A stretch of DNA of 13,728 nucleotides, from assembly GCA_030624805.1 (NCBI GenBank), contig JAUXJL010000019.1, positions 1 to 13,728 on the forward strand, read 5' to 3'. A program made the position numbers and the translations under genes. This DNA comes from Acidimicrobiia bacterium. GTDB taxonomy: Bacteria; Actinomycetota; Acidimicrobiia; Spongiisociales; SHLN01. This document shows, piece by piece, positions 1 through 6,397 of this stretch (positions are counted from its first letter, which is position 1; the number at the start of each line of letters is the position of its first letter). The notes beneath the pieces are model-generated. The model worked only from the letters and a program-made list of their open reading frames with translations, ran no database searches and had not been told where the DNA came from.

Positions 1-501
1 ATCAAATTTTGGTTTTGAGTAGACGATCTCGCGGTCGGTGATCACCGCGTCCGGGAAGTTCTCGATGAGACCTGTGATGGCTACCCGTCGATCGGGAGTA
101 AGGAACTCGACGACTCGCTCGGAGTAATCGCCTTTCAAGATGATGGCTTCGTCGAAGACCGGGTCACCAACCTCGATGTCCTGGTACCCGAAGAATGTTC
201 CAATGCGGGCAAGCGCGTGCTGTCGTCTGGCTGTGAGCCCCAGGTTGAGCGATGGAAAGCGAACCCGATATCGGGTGTACGTCCGGTCATTTGACTGGTG
301 GGTGTCGATCGTCAGCTGCAGTCCTTTGACTGAACCGGTCATCGAAAGCCTTCCGAACAACCCGCCGAGCCCACCGGTTGGCTTCAATGTGATTCCGAGT
401 GTACGAGCAGCAGCCTCCCAGCTGTGGTTGGCCTGCTTACGCCGGGAGCTGAGCGCCGCGATTGCGGAACCAATGATGCCGAGCACCAAGAAGGGAAACA
501 C
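1..501 (-). CDS. Membrane-anchored protein of unknown function (3' part missing)
   Basis: I do not recognise this gene. Reading leftward from a GTG at 501, the frame stays open for 167 codons and runs off the window, so the C-terminus is missing. An in-frame TAG at 513-511 leaves GTG 501 as the only plausible start. Residues 1-17 are hydrophobic (FPFLVLGIIGSAIAAL) and followed by SSRRK, which looks like one N-terminal membrane anchor with the rest cytoplasmic. The soluble part has a WEAAARTLGI stretch, a Gly-rich segment near residue 45 and a GDPVFDEAIILKGD motif. That motif faintly recalls small membrane-anchored DUF families such as DUF3137, but this is only a resemblance. It lies 30 bp downstream of korB on the same strand and could be co-transcribed with it. 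A TAGCCT hexamer six bases before the GTG also suggests its own leaderless promoter. Confidence 0.75.
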   Translation of the reverse strand, partial: MFPFLVLGIIGSAIAALSSRRKQANHSWEAAARTLGITLKPTGGLGGLFGRLSMTGSVKGLQLTIDTHQSNDRTYTRYRVRFPSLNLGLTARRQHALARIGTFFGYQDIEVGDPVFDEAIILKGDYSERVVEFLTPDRRVAITGLIENFPDAVITDREIVYSKPKFD

Positions 502-507
502 GTGAGA

Positions 508-513
508 AGGCTA
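508..513 (-). promoter_or_regulatory. Candidate -10 box (TAGCCT) for leaderless start at 501
   Basis: Read on the minus strand, TAGCCT is followed by exactly six bases (TCTCAC) and then the GTG start at 501. No Shine-Dalgarno sequence precedes that GTG. The TAnnnT plus six-base spacing recurs at four other starts in this window. It falls in the 30-bp korB-downstream gap, so read-through from korB is an alternative. No convincing -35 box is seen. Confidence 0.35.
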
Positions 514-531
514 CCGGTTAGGCCCGGTCAG

Positions 532-1536
532 TCAGTCGACCGTCCAGGTGCTGTTGCTACGAAGGATCGCCGCCAGGTCGCCGGGGCCCTTAGCCTCTGT
601 GGCGGAACTGATTTGTGCGTCGAGCTCCTGTTCGTATACCTCGCGCTCGACGTCGCGAAAGATGCCGATTGGAGTAGGTCCGTGCGGTCCGTGCGACAGT
701 CGACTGAGGGCGAAAGCCGTCGCCGGGTTGTCCAGGCCGGCCTCATGAGTATGCACGACGTCCATTCCGAATTTCTCGACATCGATAACGAAGGCACGGC
801 CCTCCTCGATCGCTACCCCTTTGGTTCCATTGTCAAACACAATCTTCTCGCCGTCGACCAGCCTGATCTGGTTTTCGTCTCGGCTTTCCTTAGCGGTTAG
901 TTCGATGAAGGCCTTGTCGTTGAAGACGTTGCAGTTTTGGTAGATCTCGATGAGGGCTGAACCGGGATGTTGGTAGGCGGCTGTCAGCATCTCGATAGTG
1001 TGGTTTCGATCCATGTCGATAGTGCGGGCCACGAAGCTCGCTTCGGCTCCGAGGGCGAGGCTGACCGGATTGAAGGGATAGTCAATGGACCCCATCGGAC
1101 TGGACTTGGTTCGTTTGCCCGGCTCACTCGTTGGGGAGTACTGGCCCTTGGTGAGCCCATAGATCTGATTGTTGAACAGCAAGATCTTGACATTCATGTT
1201 TCGGCGGAGAGCGTGTATGAGGTGGTTGCCGCCGATGGAGAGGGCATCACCGTCCCCTGTCACCACCCATACCGACAGCTCAGGCCTGGCGGCGGCAATT
1301 CCGGTCGCCACGGCCGGAGCCCGCCCGTGGATGCTGTGCACCCCGTAGGTCTCCATGTAATAGGGGAATCGGGCCGCACAGCCAATTCCGGAGACAAAGA
1401 CTATGTCCTCCTTGGCGATCCCGGCGTCGGCCATGAAGGTCTGCACCGAGGCCAGGATCGTGTAATCGCCGCAGCCCGGGCACCAGCGAACCTCTTGTTC
1501 GGATTGGAAATCCTGGCGGCTGTAAGTAGCAGTCAT
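532..1536 (-). CDS. korB: 2-oxoacid (2-oxoglutarate) ferredoxin oxidoreductase, beta subunit
   Basis: This is the thiamine-diphosphate and 4Fe-4S subunit of a 2-oxoacid:ferredoxin oxidoreductase, which decarboxylates a 2-oxoacid to its acyl-CoA and reduces ferredoxin in the cytoplasm. The 334-residue protein begins MTATYSRQDF. The WCPGCGDY motif gives Cys19 and Cys22, and Cys53 (IGCAARFP) and Cys202 (YQNCNVF) complete the expected four cluster ligands. The ThDP/Mg motif starts at GDGDALSIGGNH (residues 94-105) and runs to LLFNN (about 119-123). I chose the ATG at 1536 because it follows the korA TGA (1540-1538) by one base, which implies translational coupling; the longer open frame to 1665 only overlaps korA and has no family similarity. 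The fused-KorA partner favours 2-oxoglutarate as substrate, as in Mycobacterium, but pyruvate or branched-chain oxoacids cannot be excluded. Confidence 0.95.
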   Translation of the reverse strand: MTATYSRQDFQSEQEVRWCPGCGDYTILASVQTFMADAGIAKEDIVFVSGIGCAARFPYYMETYGVHSIHGRAPAVATGIAAARPELSVWVVTGDGDALSIGGNHLIHALRRNMNVKILLFNNQIYGLTKGQYSPTSEPGKRTKSSPMGSIDYPFNPVSLALGAEASFVARTIDMDRNHTIEMLTAAYQHPGSALIEIYQNCNVFNDKAFIELTAKESRDENQIRLVDGEKIVFDNGTKGVAIEEGRAFVIDVEKFGMDVVHTHEAGLDNPATAFALSRLSHGPHGPTPIGIFRDVEREVYEQELDAQISSATEAKGPGDLAAILRSNSTWTVD

Positions 1537-1537
1537 G

Positions 1538-3409
1538 TCAGGCCCCGAGCGTTTCGATGATCTTGGCTTCGATTTCCCCTGCCATGAACGGCTGGCCCTG
1601 CATTTTGGAGAATGAGGTCGTTGGCACGAGGAACTCGGCTCGCAGCAGGCGCGATAGTTGCCCACGGTTCAACTCGGGCACGAGAACCTTGTTGTAGCCG
1701 GCCAGAACGTCTGCGAGGTTGGGCGGGAAGGGGTTCAAATGGCGTAGATGAATGTGAGCGACTTTGTGCCCGGTGGTCCGGCTATTCAACACCCCGGCCT
1801 TGATAGCCGAGTAGGTGGATCCCCACCCGACAACGAGCAGCTCGGCGTCGCTGTCTTCGCCGACTTCGATGTCCGGTATGTCGTTGGCGACCGCTTGGGT
1901 CTTCTGCTCTCGTAACAACGTCATCTTTTCGTGATTTGCGGGCTCGTAGCTGACGTTGCCGGTCAGCTGGTCCTTCTCGAGCCCACCCACGCGGTGTTCG
2001 AGGCCGGCCGTGCCGGGAACGGCCCACGGCCGGGACAGTGACTCGGGATCTCTCAGGTACGGCATGAACCCGTCATCGTGGTTGATCTCGGTGGCGAATG
2101 CGGCCGGGAAGCTCGGCAGTGCGCTCGTGTCGGGCAGCAGCCACGGCTCCGAACTGGTTCCGATGTATCCGTCCGACAACAGGATTACCGGGGTCATGTA
2201 CTTGACGGCGATACGACACGCCTCGATGGCCGTCTCAAACGCATCACCAGGGCTGGCCGCTGCGATCACGGGAAGCGGGGCTTCGCCGTGCCTGCCGTAG
2301 ATGGCCATCATGAGATCGGACTGCTCTGTCTTGGTGGGAAGTCCGGTCGACGGCCCGCCCCGCTGCACATCCACAATCACCATAGGAAGTTCCGCCATGA
2401 GCGCCAGACTCATGGTCTCGCTCTTGAGTGCGAGGCCCGGGCCGCTCGTGCCCGTTACCGCTAGGTGGCCGGCGAAGGCCGCTCCCAGGGCGATACCGAC
2501 GGAGGCGATCTCGTCCTCGGCTTGGAAGGTCCGAACCCCAAAATTCTTATGGCGGGCTAGCTCGTGCAGAATGTCGCTGGCCGGAGTTATGGGATAGGAC
2601 GCGTAGAAGAGAGGCAAGTGGGCTGCCTGGGCGCCGGCAATGAGACCCCAGGCGATCGTCTGGTTACCGACGACATTCGTATACTCGCCGACGGGGAGAT
2701 CCGCCTTCGGTACCTCGAACGTTGTGTGAGCAAAGGCCTCAGTAGTGATTCCGAAGTTGTATCCAGCCTTGAAGGCAGCCGTATTGGCGGCAACCACCTC
2801 GGGCTGGCTGGCGAACTTGTCCGCCAGCCAGTCGAGGGTCGTGTCACTTGGGCGGTCGAACATCCAGGCGAGCGCCCCGAGGGCGAAGAAGTTCTTCGAC
2901 CGCAGCACCGCCCGCCCGGTGACTCCGCTGTCCTTGACGGCCTCTTTGGTGAGCTCGTCCATCGGAGCGGTCAGCACGTTGAAGCCGTCGAGGGTGCCGT
3001 CCTCGATCGGGTTGGTGTCGTACCCCGCCTTGGCCAGGTTGCGTTCTTCGAAACTGTCGGTGTTGAGGATGATGACGCCGCCGGGTTTGAGGTCTCCGAG
3101 GTTCTTCTTGAGGGCGGCCGGGTTCATCGCAACTAGCACGTCGGGTTCGTCTCCCGGTGTGAGAATGTCCGAGCCTGCTATGTGGATCTGGAAAGCGGAG
3201 ACACCCGGAAGCGTGCCGGCCGGGGCGCGGATTTCGGCTGGGAAGTCTGGGAGGGTTGCCAGATCGTTTCCGAAGGCGGCCGATGCGTCTGTGAACCGTG
3301 CACCCGCCAGCTGCATGCCGTCGCCGGAGTCTCCGGCAAAGCGGATGACGACCCGCTGGCGAAGTTCGCGCTCCGTTGCGGGTGGGGCAGGGTCTTGTGT
3401 CGTAGCCAC
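1538..3409 (-). CDS. korA: 2-oxoacid (2-oxoglutarate) ferredoxin oxidoreductase, fused gamma-alpha subunit
   Basis: This 623-residue subunit fuses the gamma and alpha domains of 2-oxoacid:ferredoxin oxidoreductase and pairs with KorB. The gamma domain covers roughly residues 18-200 and opens with VVIRFAGDSGDGMQLAG. The alpha domain begins near 245 and carries YPITPAS (272-278), FQAEDEIASVGIALGAAFAG (295-314) and the family motif RGGPSTGLPTKTEQSDL (350-366). The length is close to mycobacterial KorA, which I recall as about 650 aa. The start is a GTG at 3409: an in-frame TGA lies eight codons upstream and no other start codon intervenes. There is no good Shine-Dalgarno sequence. The 40-bp gap to the upstream amidase contains a TACTAT hexamer that may be a promoter, so korA could be read from its own start or through from the amidase. 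With KorB it would form an alpha2beta2 enzyme feeding electrons to ferredoxin in an oxidative or reductive TCA step. Confidence 0.95.
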   Translation of the reverse strand: MATTQDPAPPATERELRQRVVIRFAGDSGDGMQLAGARFTDASAAFGNDLATLPDFPAEIRAPAGTLPGVSAFQIHIAGSDILTPGDEPDVLVAMNPAALKKNLGDLKPGGVIILNTDSFEERNLAKAGYDTNPIEDGTLDGFNVLTAPMDELTKEAVKDSGVTGRAVLRSKNFFALGALAWMFDRPSDTTLDWLADKFASQPEVVAANTAAFKAGYNFGITTEAFAHTTFEVPKADLPVGEYTNVVGNQTIAWGLIAGAQAAHLPLFYASYPITPASDILHELARHKNFGVRTFQAEDEIASVGIALGAAFAGHLAVTGTSGPGLALKSETMSLALMAELPMVIVDVQRGGPSTGLPTKTEQSDLMMAIYGRHGEAPLPVIAAASPGDAFETAIEACRIAVKYMTPVILLSDGYIGTSSEPWLLPDTSALPSFPAAFATEINHDDGFMPYLRDPESLSRPWAVPGTAGLEHRVGGLEKDQLTGNVSYEPANHEKMTLLREQKTQAVANDIPDIEVGEDSDAELLVVGWGSTYSAIKAGVLNSRTTGHKVAHIHLRHLNPFPPNLADVLAGYNKVLVPELNRGQLSRLLRAEFLVPTTSFSKMQGQPFMAGEIEAKIIETLGA

Positions 3410-3436
3410 GGTCGTTCGAAGGTTAGAACATCATCG

Positions 3437-3442
3437 ATAGTA
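3437..3442 (-). promoter_or_regulatory. Possible -10 box (TACTAT) upstream of korA
   Basis: TACTAT on the minus strand matches TATAAT at four positions, including the key TA...T, and lies 27 bases before the korA GTG. It sits in the only noncoding stretch between the amidase and korA. No clear -35 box is present, and the leader it implies has only weak purine runs, so the assignment is tentative. Confidence 0.3.
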
Positions 3443-3449
3443 GATGCAG

Positions 3450-4835
3450 CTACTCGGGTGGTCGGAACGCCACCACGCCGGCCCGCTCGAGAGCAAGCCC
3501 TGCTCCCAGCAGGCGATGCTCGGACCAATCCGGACCGATGAGCTGCATGGCCGGTGGAGGGCTCCCGGCTTCGTGGAGCGGAACGACCAGAGCAGGATGG
3601 CCGGCGTGGTTGACCAGGGCTGAGAAGGTGGAGAATGCTCGCCGATAGGACATCTGGGACCCGTCAACAACCACGGTGGAGTCTCCGATCTCCTTGCGAT
3701 TGCCGGCCACCGCCGGAGTCAGCAGGAAGTCGCATTCCCGGAACAGATCGAATGTGTGCTCCCGAAGCTCGACCCTCCAGCGTTTGGCTTCTACTCCTGC
3801 CGCCACTGTCACGGCCATGGCGGGACCGAGGCGGTCGGCAACCTCGGGGCCGTATTCGTCGGCCCGGGCGGGAAACCACTTCCCGTGCACCATGGCAATT
3901 TCGCTGTAGGCGGCATCGTCGATTCGGCCGGGCGGCTGCACGAAGTCATCGTCGAGGTGACGGATTTCTACTCCCAGGCCGGCCAGCCGGCCGATGGCGG
4001 CATCGAACGCCGCTCGGAGCGGTGGGTCGACGGGATGGTCGACCCACGGGTGGGGAACGCCAACCCGGATGCCGTCCAATTCGGCCTCCGGGTCTGGGGC
4101 CTTGACGGGTTCGATCAATGAGTAGGGGTCGCCAGAGTCGTATCCTGCCATCGCCTCATATACGAGCGCGGCGTCGTGAACAGTTCGAGCGAGTGGACCG
4201 ACTGTGTCGAGGCTTGGTGCAAGGGGAAATACTCCGGTGAGTGGCACCCGACCATGGGTGACCTTGAGACCCACGGTTCCACACACCGCCGCCGGCACCC
4301 GTACCGACCCGCCGGTGTCGGTCCCGATGGCCACTCCGGCTAACCCGGCCGCCACCGCCACCGCCGAGCCTCCTGACGATCCGCCCGGCGATGTAGCCGT
4401 GTCCCACGGATTGCGGACCGGACCGAACCAGTGGTTCTCAGAGGAAAACCCGAAGGCGAACTCATGGAGGCCGGTTCTCCCGATAACTACTGCCCCGGCC
4501 GCTTCGAGTCGCTCAACGAGCGTGGCCGACTGCTTGGCAACCTGGCGGTACAGGGCAGAACCGGCAGTGGTCGCCAACCCCTTCTGGTCAATGATGTCTT
4601 TGAGGGCAACAGTGACGCCGCCCAGTGGTCCGACCTCGTCACCGGCAAAAAGCCGCCGGTCGATGAGCTCGGCGCGCAGCAACGCCTGTTGACGATCGAT
4701 GTGTGTGTAGGCGTTCAGGCGGTCCTGAGCAGCCTCACTTCGATCCAGGTAGGCCGTCACCTGCTCGCGCACGGTGGTGGCCCGCATCCGGACGAGCTCC
4801 ATCTGATCGGCTACGGGCGCATACGGATCCAGCAT
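3450..4835 (-). CDS. Amidase signature family hydrolase (GatA-like)
   Basis: This 461-residue protein belongs to the amidase signature family, which hydrolyses C-N amide bonds through a Lys-cisSer-Ser triad. The triad is visible as Lys79 (VALKD), Ser153 (SPGGSSGGSA, residues 149-158) and Ser177 (GTDTGGSVRVPAA, from 171). The remaining signature follows as CGTVGLKVTHGRVP and LAPSLDTVGPLARTV. Length and layout resemble GatA, the amidase of the tRNA amidotransferase. With no gatB or gatC beside it, a stand-alone amidase acting on a small amide is more likely, and the substrate cannot be read from sequence. The ATG at 4835 lacks a Shine-Dalgarno sequence but follows TAGGCT by six bases, suggesting a leaderless mRNA. 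It is divergent from the nitroreductase-like gene and lies 40 bp upstream of korA. Confidence 0.9.
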   Translation of the reverse strand: MLDPYAPVADQMELVRMRATTVREQVTAYLDRSEAAQDRLNAYTHIDRQQALLRAELIDRRLFAGDEVGPLGGVTVALKDIIDQKGLATTAGSALYRQVAKQSATLVERLEAAGAVVIGRTGLHEFAFGFSSENHWFGPVRNPWDTATSPGGSSGGSAVAVAAGLAGVAIGTDTGGSVRVPAAVCGTVGLKVTHGRVPLTGVFPLAPSLDTVGPLARTVHDAALVYEAMAGYDSGDPYSLIEPVKAPDPEAELDGIRVGVPHPWVDHPVDPPLRAAFDAAIGRLAGLGVEIRHLDDDFVQPPGRIDDAAYSEIAMVHGKWFPARADEYGPEVADRLGPAMAVTVAAGVEAKRWRVELREHTFDLFRECDFLLTPAVAGNRKEIGDSTVVVDGSQMSYRRAFSTFSALVNHAGHPALVVPLHEAGSPPPAMQLIGPDWSEHRLLGAGLALERAGVVAFRPPE

Positions 4836-4841
4836 GCGATG

Positions 4842-4847
4842 AGCCTA
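4842..4847 (-). promoter_or_regulatory. Candidate -10 box (TAGGCT) of the amidase gene, leaderless
   Basis: On the minus strand TAGGCT is followed by CATCGC and the amidase ATG, so the start codon would coincide with the transcription start. It is 17 bp from the opposing candidate -10 box at 4865-4870 and occupies that promoter's expected -35 position. No separate -35 consensus is seen. Confidence 0.5.
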
Positions 4848-4864
4848 GAACCGGTGGCGGGTCG

Positions 4865-4870
4865 TAGTGT
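4865..4870 (+). promoter_or_regulatory. Candidate -10 box (TAGTGT) of the nitroreductase-like gene, leaderless
   Basis: TAGTGT is followed by TGGGCT and then the ATG at 4877, the same TAnnnT-N6-start arrangement seen at other genes here. No Shine-Dalgarno sequence precedes the ATG. It occupies the position where a -35 box of the divergent amidase promoter would lie. Confidence 0.5.
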
Positions 4871-4876
4871 TGGGCT

Positions 4877-5401
4877 ATGAGCTTCACGCGACCGACCGAT
4901 CCATATGAATCCGTTCTCAATTTGCGGGTCGTCAGAAAGTACCTGCCTCAGCCTGTATCGGCCGGTGACGCGGCCGCCATCCTGGAAGCAGGACGCTGGA
5001 CCGGGAGTGCCAAGAATCGACAAGATTGGGCGTTCCTGATCGTCGATGACCCCGATCAGCAGGCACAACTTGCCGGGTGTGGACAGTTCTCACAGCCCCT
5101 GCGCGATGCCGGCCTGGTGATCGTCCCGGTCCGGCTGCCGGGGGGCTATGAGTTTGATATTGGTCGAGTCGCCCAAAACATGATGCTGGCCGCCGTTACC
5201 CGCGGAGTTGGCTCATGTCCGGTCACGCTCCATGACGAAGGCTGCGCGGCCGAGGTGCTCAGGCTTCCGCCAGATCATCAAGCCCGCTACGCGCTGTGCT
5301 TCGGCTATCCCGATGACGATGCAGAACTGGAACAGCGAGCCTCCCGGTCGATGAGTGGGCGCAAGCCCTTGGACCGATTGATCGTGCGCAACCGGTACTA
5401 G
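4877..5401 (+). CDS. Nitroreductase-family FMN-dependent oxidoreductase
   Basis: This 174-residue protein has the fold signature of the nitroreductase family, in which FMN and NAD(P)H reduce nitro groups, quinones, flavins or similar acceptors. The N-terminal NLRVVRKYLPQPVSAGDAAAIL block matches the usual R-S-x-R-x-[FY] FMN-contacting motif and its following helix. A central AQNMMLAAVTRGVGSCPV segment (roughly residues 98-115) matches the conserved helix before the C-terminal FMN loop, and FGYPDDD near residue 150 is the usual late motif. It is slightly shorter than typical members (about 190-220 aa). The substrate cannot be told from sequence. The ATG at 4877 lacks a Shine-Dalgarno sequence and appears leaderless. 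It converges on sodX with only five bases between the stop codons. Confidence 0.85.
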   Translation: MSFTRPTDPYESVLNLRVVRKYLPQPVSAGDAAAILEAGRWTGSAKNRQDWAFLIVDDPDQQAQLAGCGQFSQPLRDAGLVIVPVRLPGGYEFDIGRVAQNMMLAAVTRGVGSCPVTLHDEGCAAEVLRLPPDHQARYALCFGYPDDDAELEQRASRSMSGRKPLDRLIVRNRY

Positions 5402-5406
5402 CCGGT

Positions 5407-5901
5407 CTATTGACGAACCTGTCCAATTCGGCCGGCCGGCCAGTATCGGAGCTCAACCTTCCACAACTCTCCGAGCGGAACCGGACCGAGCTCACGGCTG
5501 TCGGCCGTGGACACGGTGCGGTTGTCTGAGAGCACGAGGACTTCGTTTCCAGCGAGCTGCCACTCGTGGGTTCCAGCCACTGCCCCGTTTGACCACGGCT
5601 CCGCCAATACATGTCCATTCACAACCACCCGACCATGGTCGATGCGCACGGACTCGCCTGGCAGCCCTACCACCCGCTTGATCATGAGAAACTCGGGGGA
5701 GTCGGCTTGTGCAAAAACGACCACATTGCCGCGCATCGGCGCTGAGACCAGTCGGGTGCCAAGCACATAGTCACCATCCCGGAGGGCCGGGGCCATGGAA
5801 TCCTCGGTGACTTCGAAGCGACGCAATCGGCCCCGCCACAGACCAAAACCCGCCAGCAGCCCTCCCACAAGGGCAGCTCCCAGGGCTCGTGATTTGCGCA
5901 T
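5407..5901 (-). CDS. sodX: Nickel-type superoxide dismutase maturation protease (S26 signal peptidase family)
   Basis: This 164-residue serine protease of the S26 family very likely removes the N-terminal propeptide of the adjacent NiSOD so that the new N-terminal His can bind nickel. One membrane anchor covers about residues 5-22 (RALGAALVGGLLAGFGLW). The catalytic Ser35 lies in EDSMAPALRDGD and the general base Lys75 in FLMIKRVVGLPGE. The late box LSDNRTVSTADSRELGPV (about residues 120-137) is also typical. It lacks the large extra domain of housekeeping LepB. I chose ATG 5901 because GAGGAGG sits seven bases before it; the open frame reaches 5946, but that extension crosses the promoter region. 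Known sodN genes have sodX next to them, which supports the specific name; here it is divergent rather than in the same direction. Confidence 0.9.
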   Translation of the reverse strand: MRKSRALGAALVGGLLAGFGLWRGRLRRFEVTEDSMAPALRDGDYVLGTRLVSAPMRGNVVVFAQADSPEFLMIKRVVGLPGESVRIDHGRVVVNGHVLAEPWSNGAVAGTHEWQLAGNEVLVLSDNRTVSTADSRELGPVPLGELWKVELRYWPAGRIGQVRQ

Positions 5902-5920
5902 GTGGACGCCTCCTCGCCCG

Positions 5921-5926
5921 AGTGTA
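5921..5926 (-). promoter_or_regulatory. Candidate sodX -10 box (TACACT)
   Basis: TACACT reads toward sodX and lies just upstream of its GAGGAGG ribosome binding site. The implied transcription start is close to the Shine-Dalgarno sequence, giving a very short leader. It overlaps the candidate sodN -10 box on the other strand, and the dyad at 5930-5947 lies in its spacer region. Confidence 0.35.
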
Positions 5927-5930
5927 TCGT
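5925..5930 (+). promoter_or_regulatory. Candidate sodN -10 box (TATCGT)
   Basis: TATCGT reads toward sodN. A start point six to seven bases downstream would fall inside the 5930-5947 dyad, leaving a leader of about 25 bases with AGGAGG before the ATG. No good -35 box is seen, so the promoter may depend on an activator. Confidence 0.35.
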
Positions 5931-5947
5931 GTGGTCTTGCGACCACA
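5930..5947. promoter_or_regulatory. Perfect dyad (TGTGGTC-N4-GACCACA), candidate operator between sodX and sodN
   Basis: Positions 5930-5936 and 5941-5947 form a perfect 7-bp inverted repeat around TTGC. It lies between the divergent sodX and sodN starts and overlaps the candidate -10 and start-point regions, as a repressor site would. It does not match the TTGCAA-N5-TTGCAA nickel-regulator (Nur) box known from Streptomyces. As RNA it would be a seven-pair hairpin four bases ahead of the sodN AGGAGG, so a role in the mRNA is also possible. Confidence 0.5.
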
Positions 5948-5961
5948 GCCAGGAGGCATCA

Positions 5962-6390
5962 ATGGGAATCTTCAAACCGAGCCGGGTGACGCACGCTCAC
6001 TGCCACGTTCCCTGTGGCATCTACGACCCGACGTTCGCCATCAACGCGGCTGAAACCGTTGCGAAGATGGTGGAGCAGATACAGGCGATGGAGGTGCCGT
6101 CGGCCGAAGCGTCGGATACCGACAAGATCAAATTCCATCACGATCTCGAACGGCGGGTAGCGAATAAGGAAGATCACGCCAAGAAGTGCAAGTACGAGCT
6201 GCTCGACGTGTTGTGGACCCAATACTTCAAGCCCGAGCATCTCGAACGCTGGCCGGATTTGCACGAGAAGTTCCATCGTGCCGGCCACCTGTGCACCCAG
6301 AACATGCAGAACATCGATGCCGCGTTGGCCGGCGAGCTGTGGGATCTCACGAAGGAAATCGGCGACATCTTCACGGCCACCAAGAGCTGA
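5962..6390 (+). CDS. sodN: Nickel-containing superoxide dismutase, precursor
   Basis: This 142-residue protein converts superoxide to oxygen and hydrogen peroxide at a nickel site. The diagnostic nickel hook HCHVPCGIYDP begins at residue 13: after cleavage, the His13 amine and imidazole, Cys14 and Cys18 would bind nickel, with Tyr21 at the active site. The first twelve residues (MGIFKPSRVTHA) are the propeptide expected to be removed by SodX; by analogy, Streptomyces SodN has a 14-residue propeptide also ending in Ala before HC. The rest is helical and charged, matching the four-helix bundle that assembles as a hexamer. There is no secretion signal, so it is probably cytoplasmic. I chose ATG 5962 because AGGAGG sits five bases before it; an upstream in-frame extension to 5902 only crosses the promoter. 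It is convergent with murJ, seven bases apart. Confidence 0.97.
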   Translation: MGIFKPSRVTHAHCHVPCGIYDPTFAINAAETVAKMVEQIQAMEVPSAEASDTDKIKFHHDLERRVANKEDHAKKCKYELLDVLWTQYFKPEHLERWPDLHEKFHRAGHLCTQNMQNIDAALAGELWDLTKEIGDIFTATKS

Positions 6391-6397
6391 AAAGGGT

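Noticed and set aside
1537..1665. An N-terminal extension of korB.
   Set aside because: The extra codons overlap the conserved C-terminus of korA and encode Ser/Cys/Arg-rich sequence. ATG 1536, one base after the korA stop, fits the family start.
3450..4835. The amidase as the GatA subunit of the tRNA amidotransferase.
   Set aside because: The catalytic residues fit, but gatB and gatC are not adjacent and nothing specific to GatA could be confirmed by eye, so only the general family is called.
5930..5947. The sodX-sodN dyad as a Nur (nickel-uptake regulator) box.
   Set aside because: The known Streptomyces box is built from TTGCAA half-sites with a five-base spacer. This dyad has TGTGGTC half-sites and only a TTGC at its centre.
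5902..5961. Upstream extensions of sodN and sodX through the shared gap.
   Set aside because: Both genes have strong purine-rich ribosome binding sites directly before the inner ATG codons, and the extensions would translate the dyad and promoter region.
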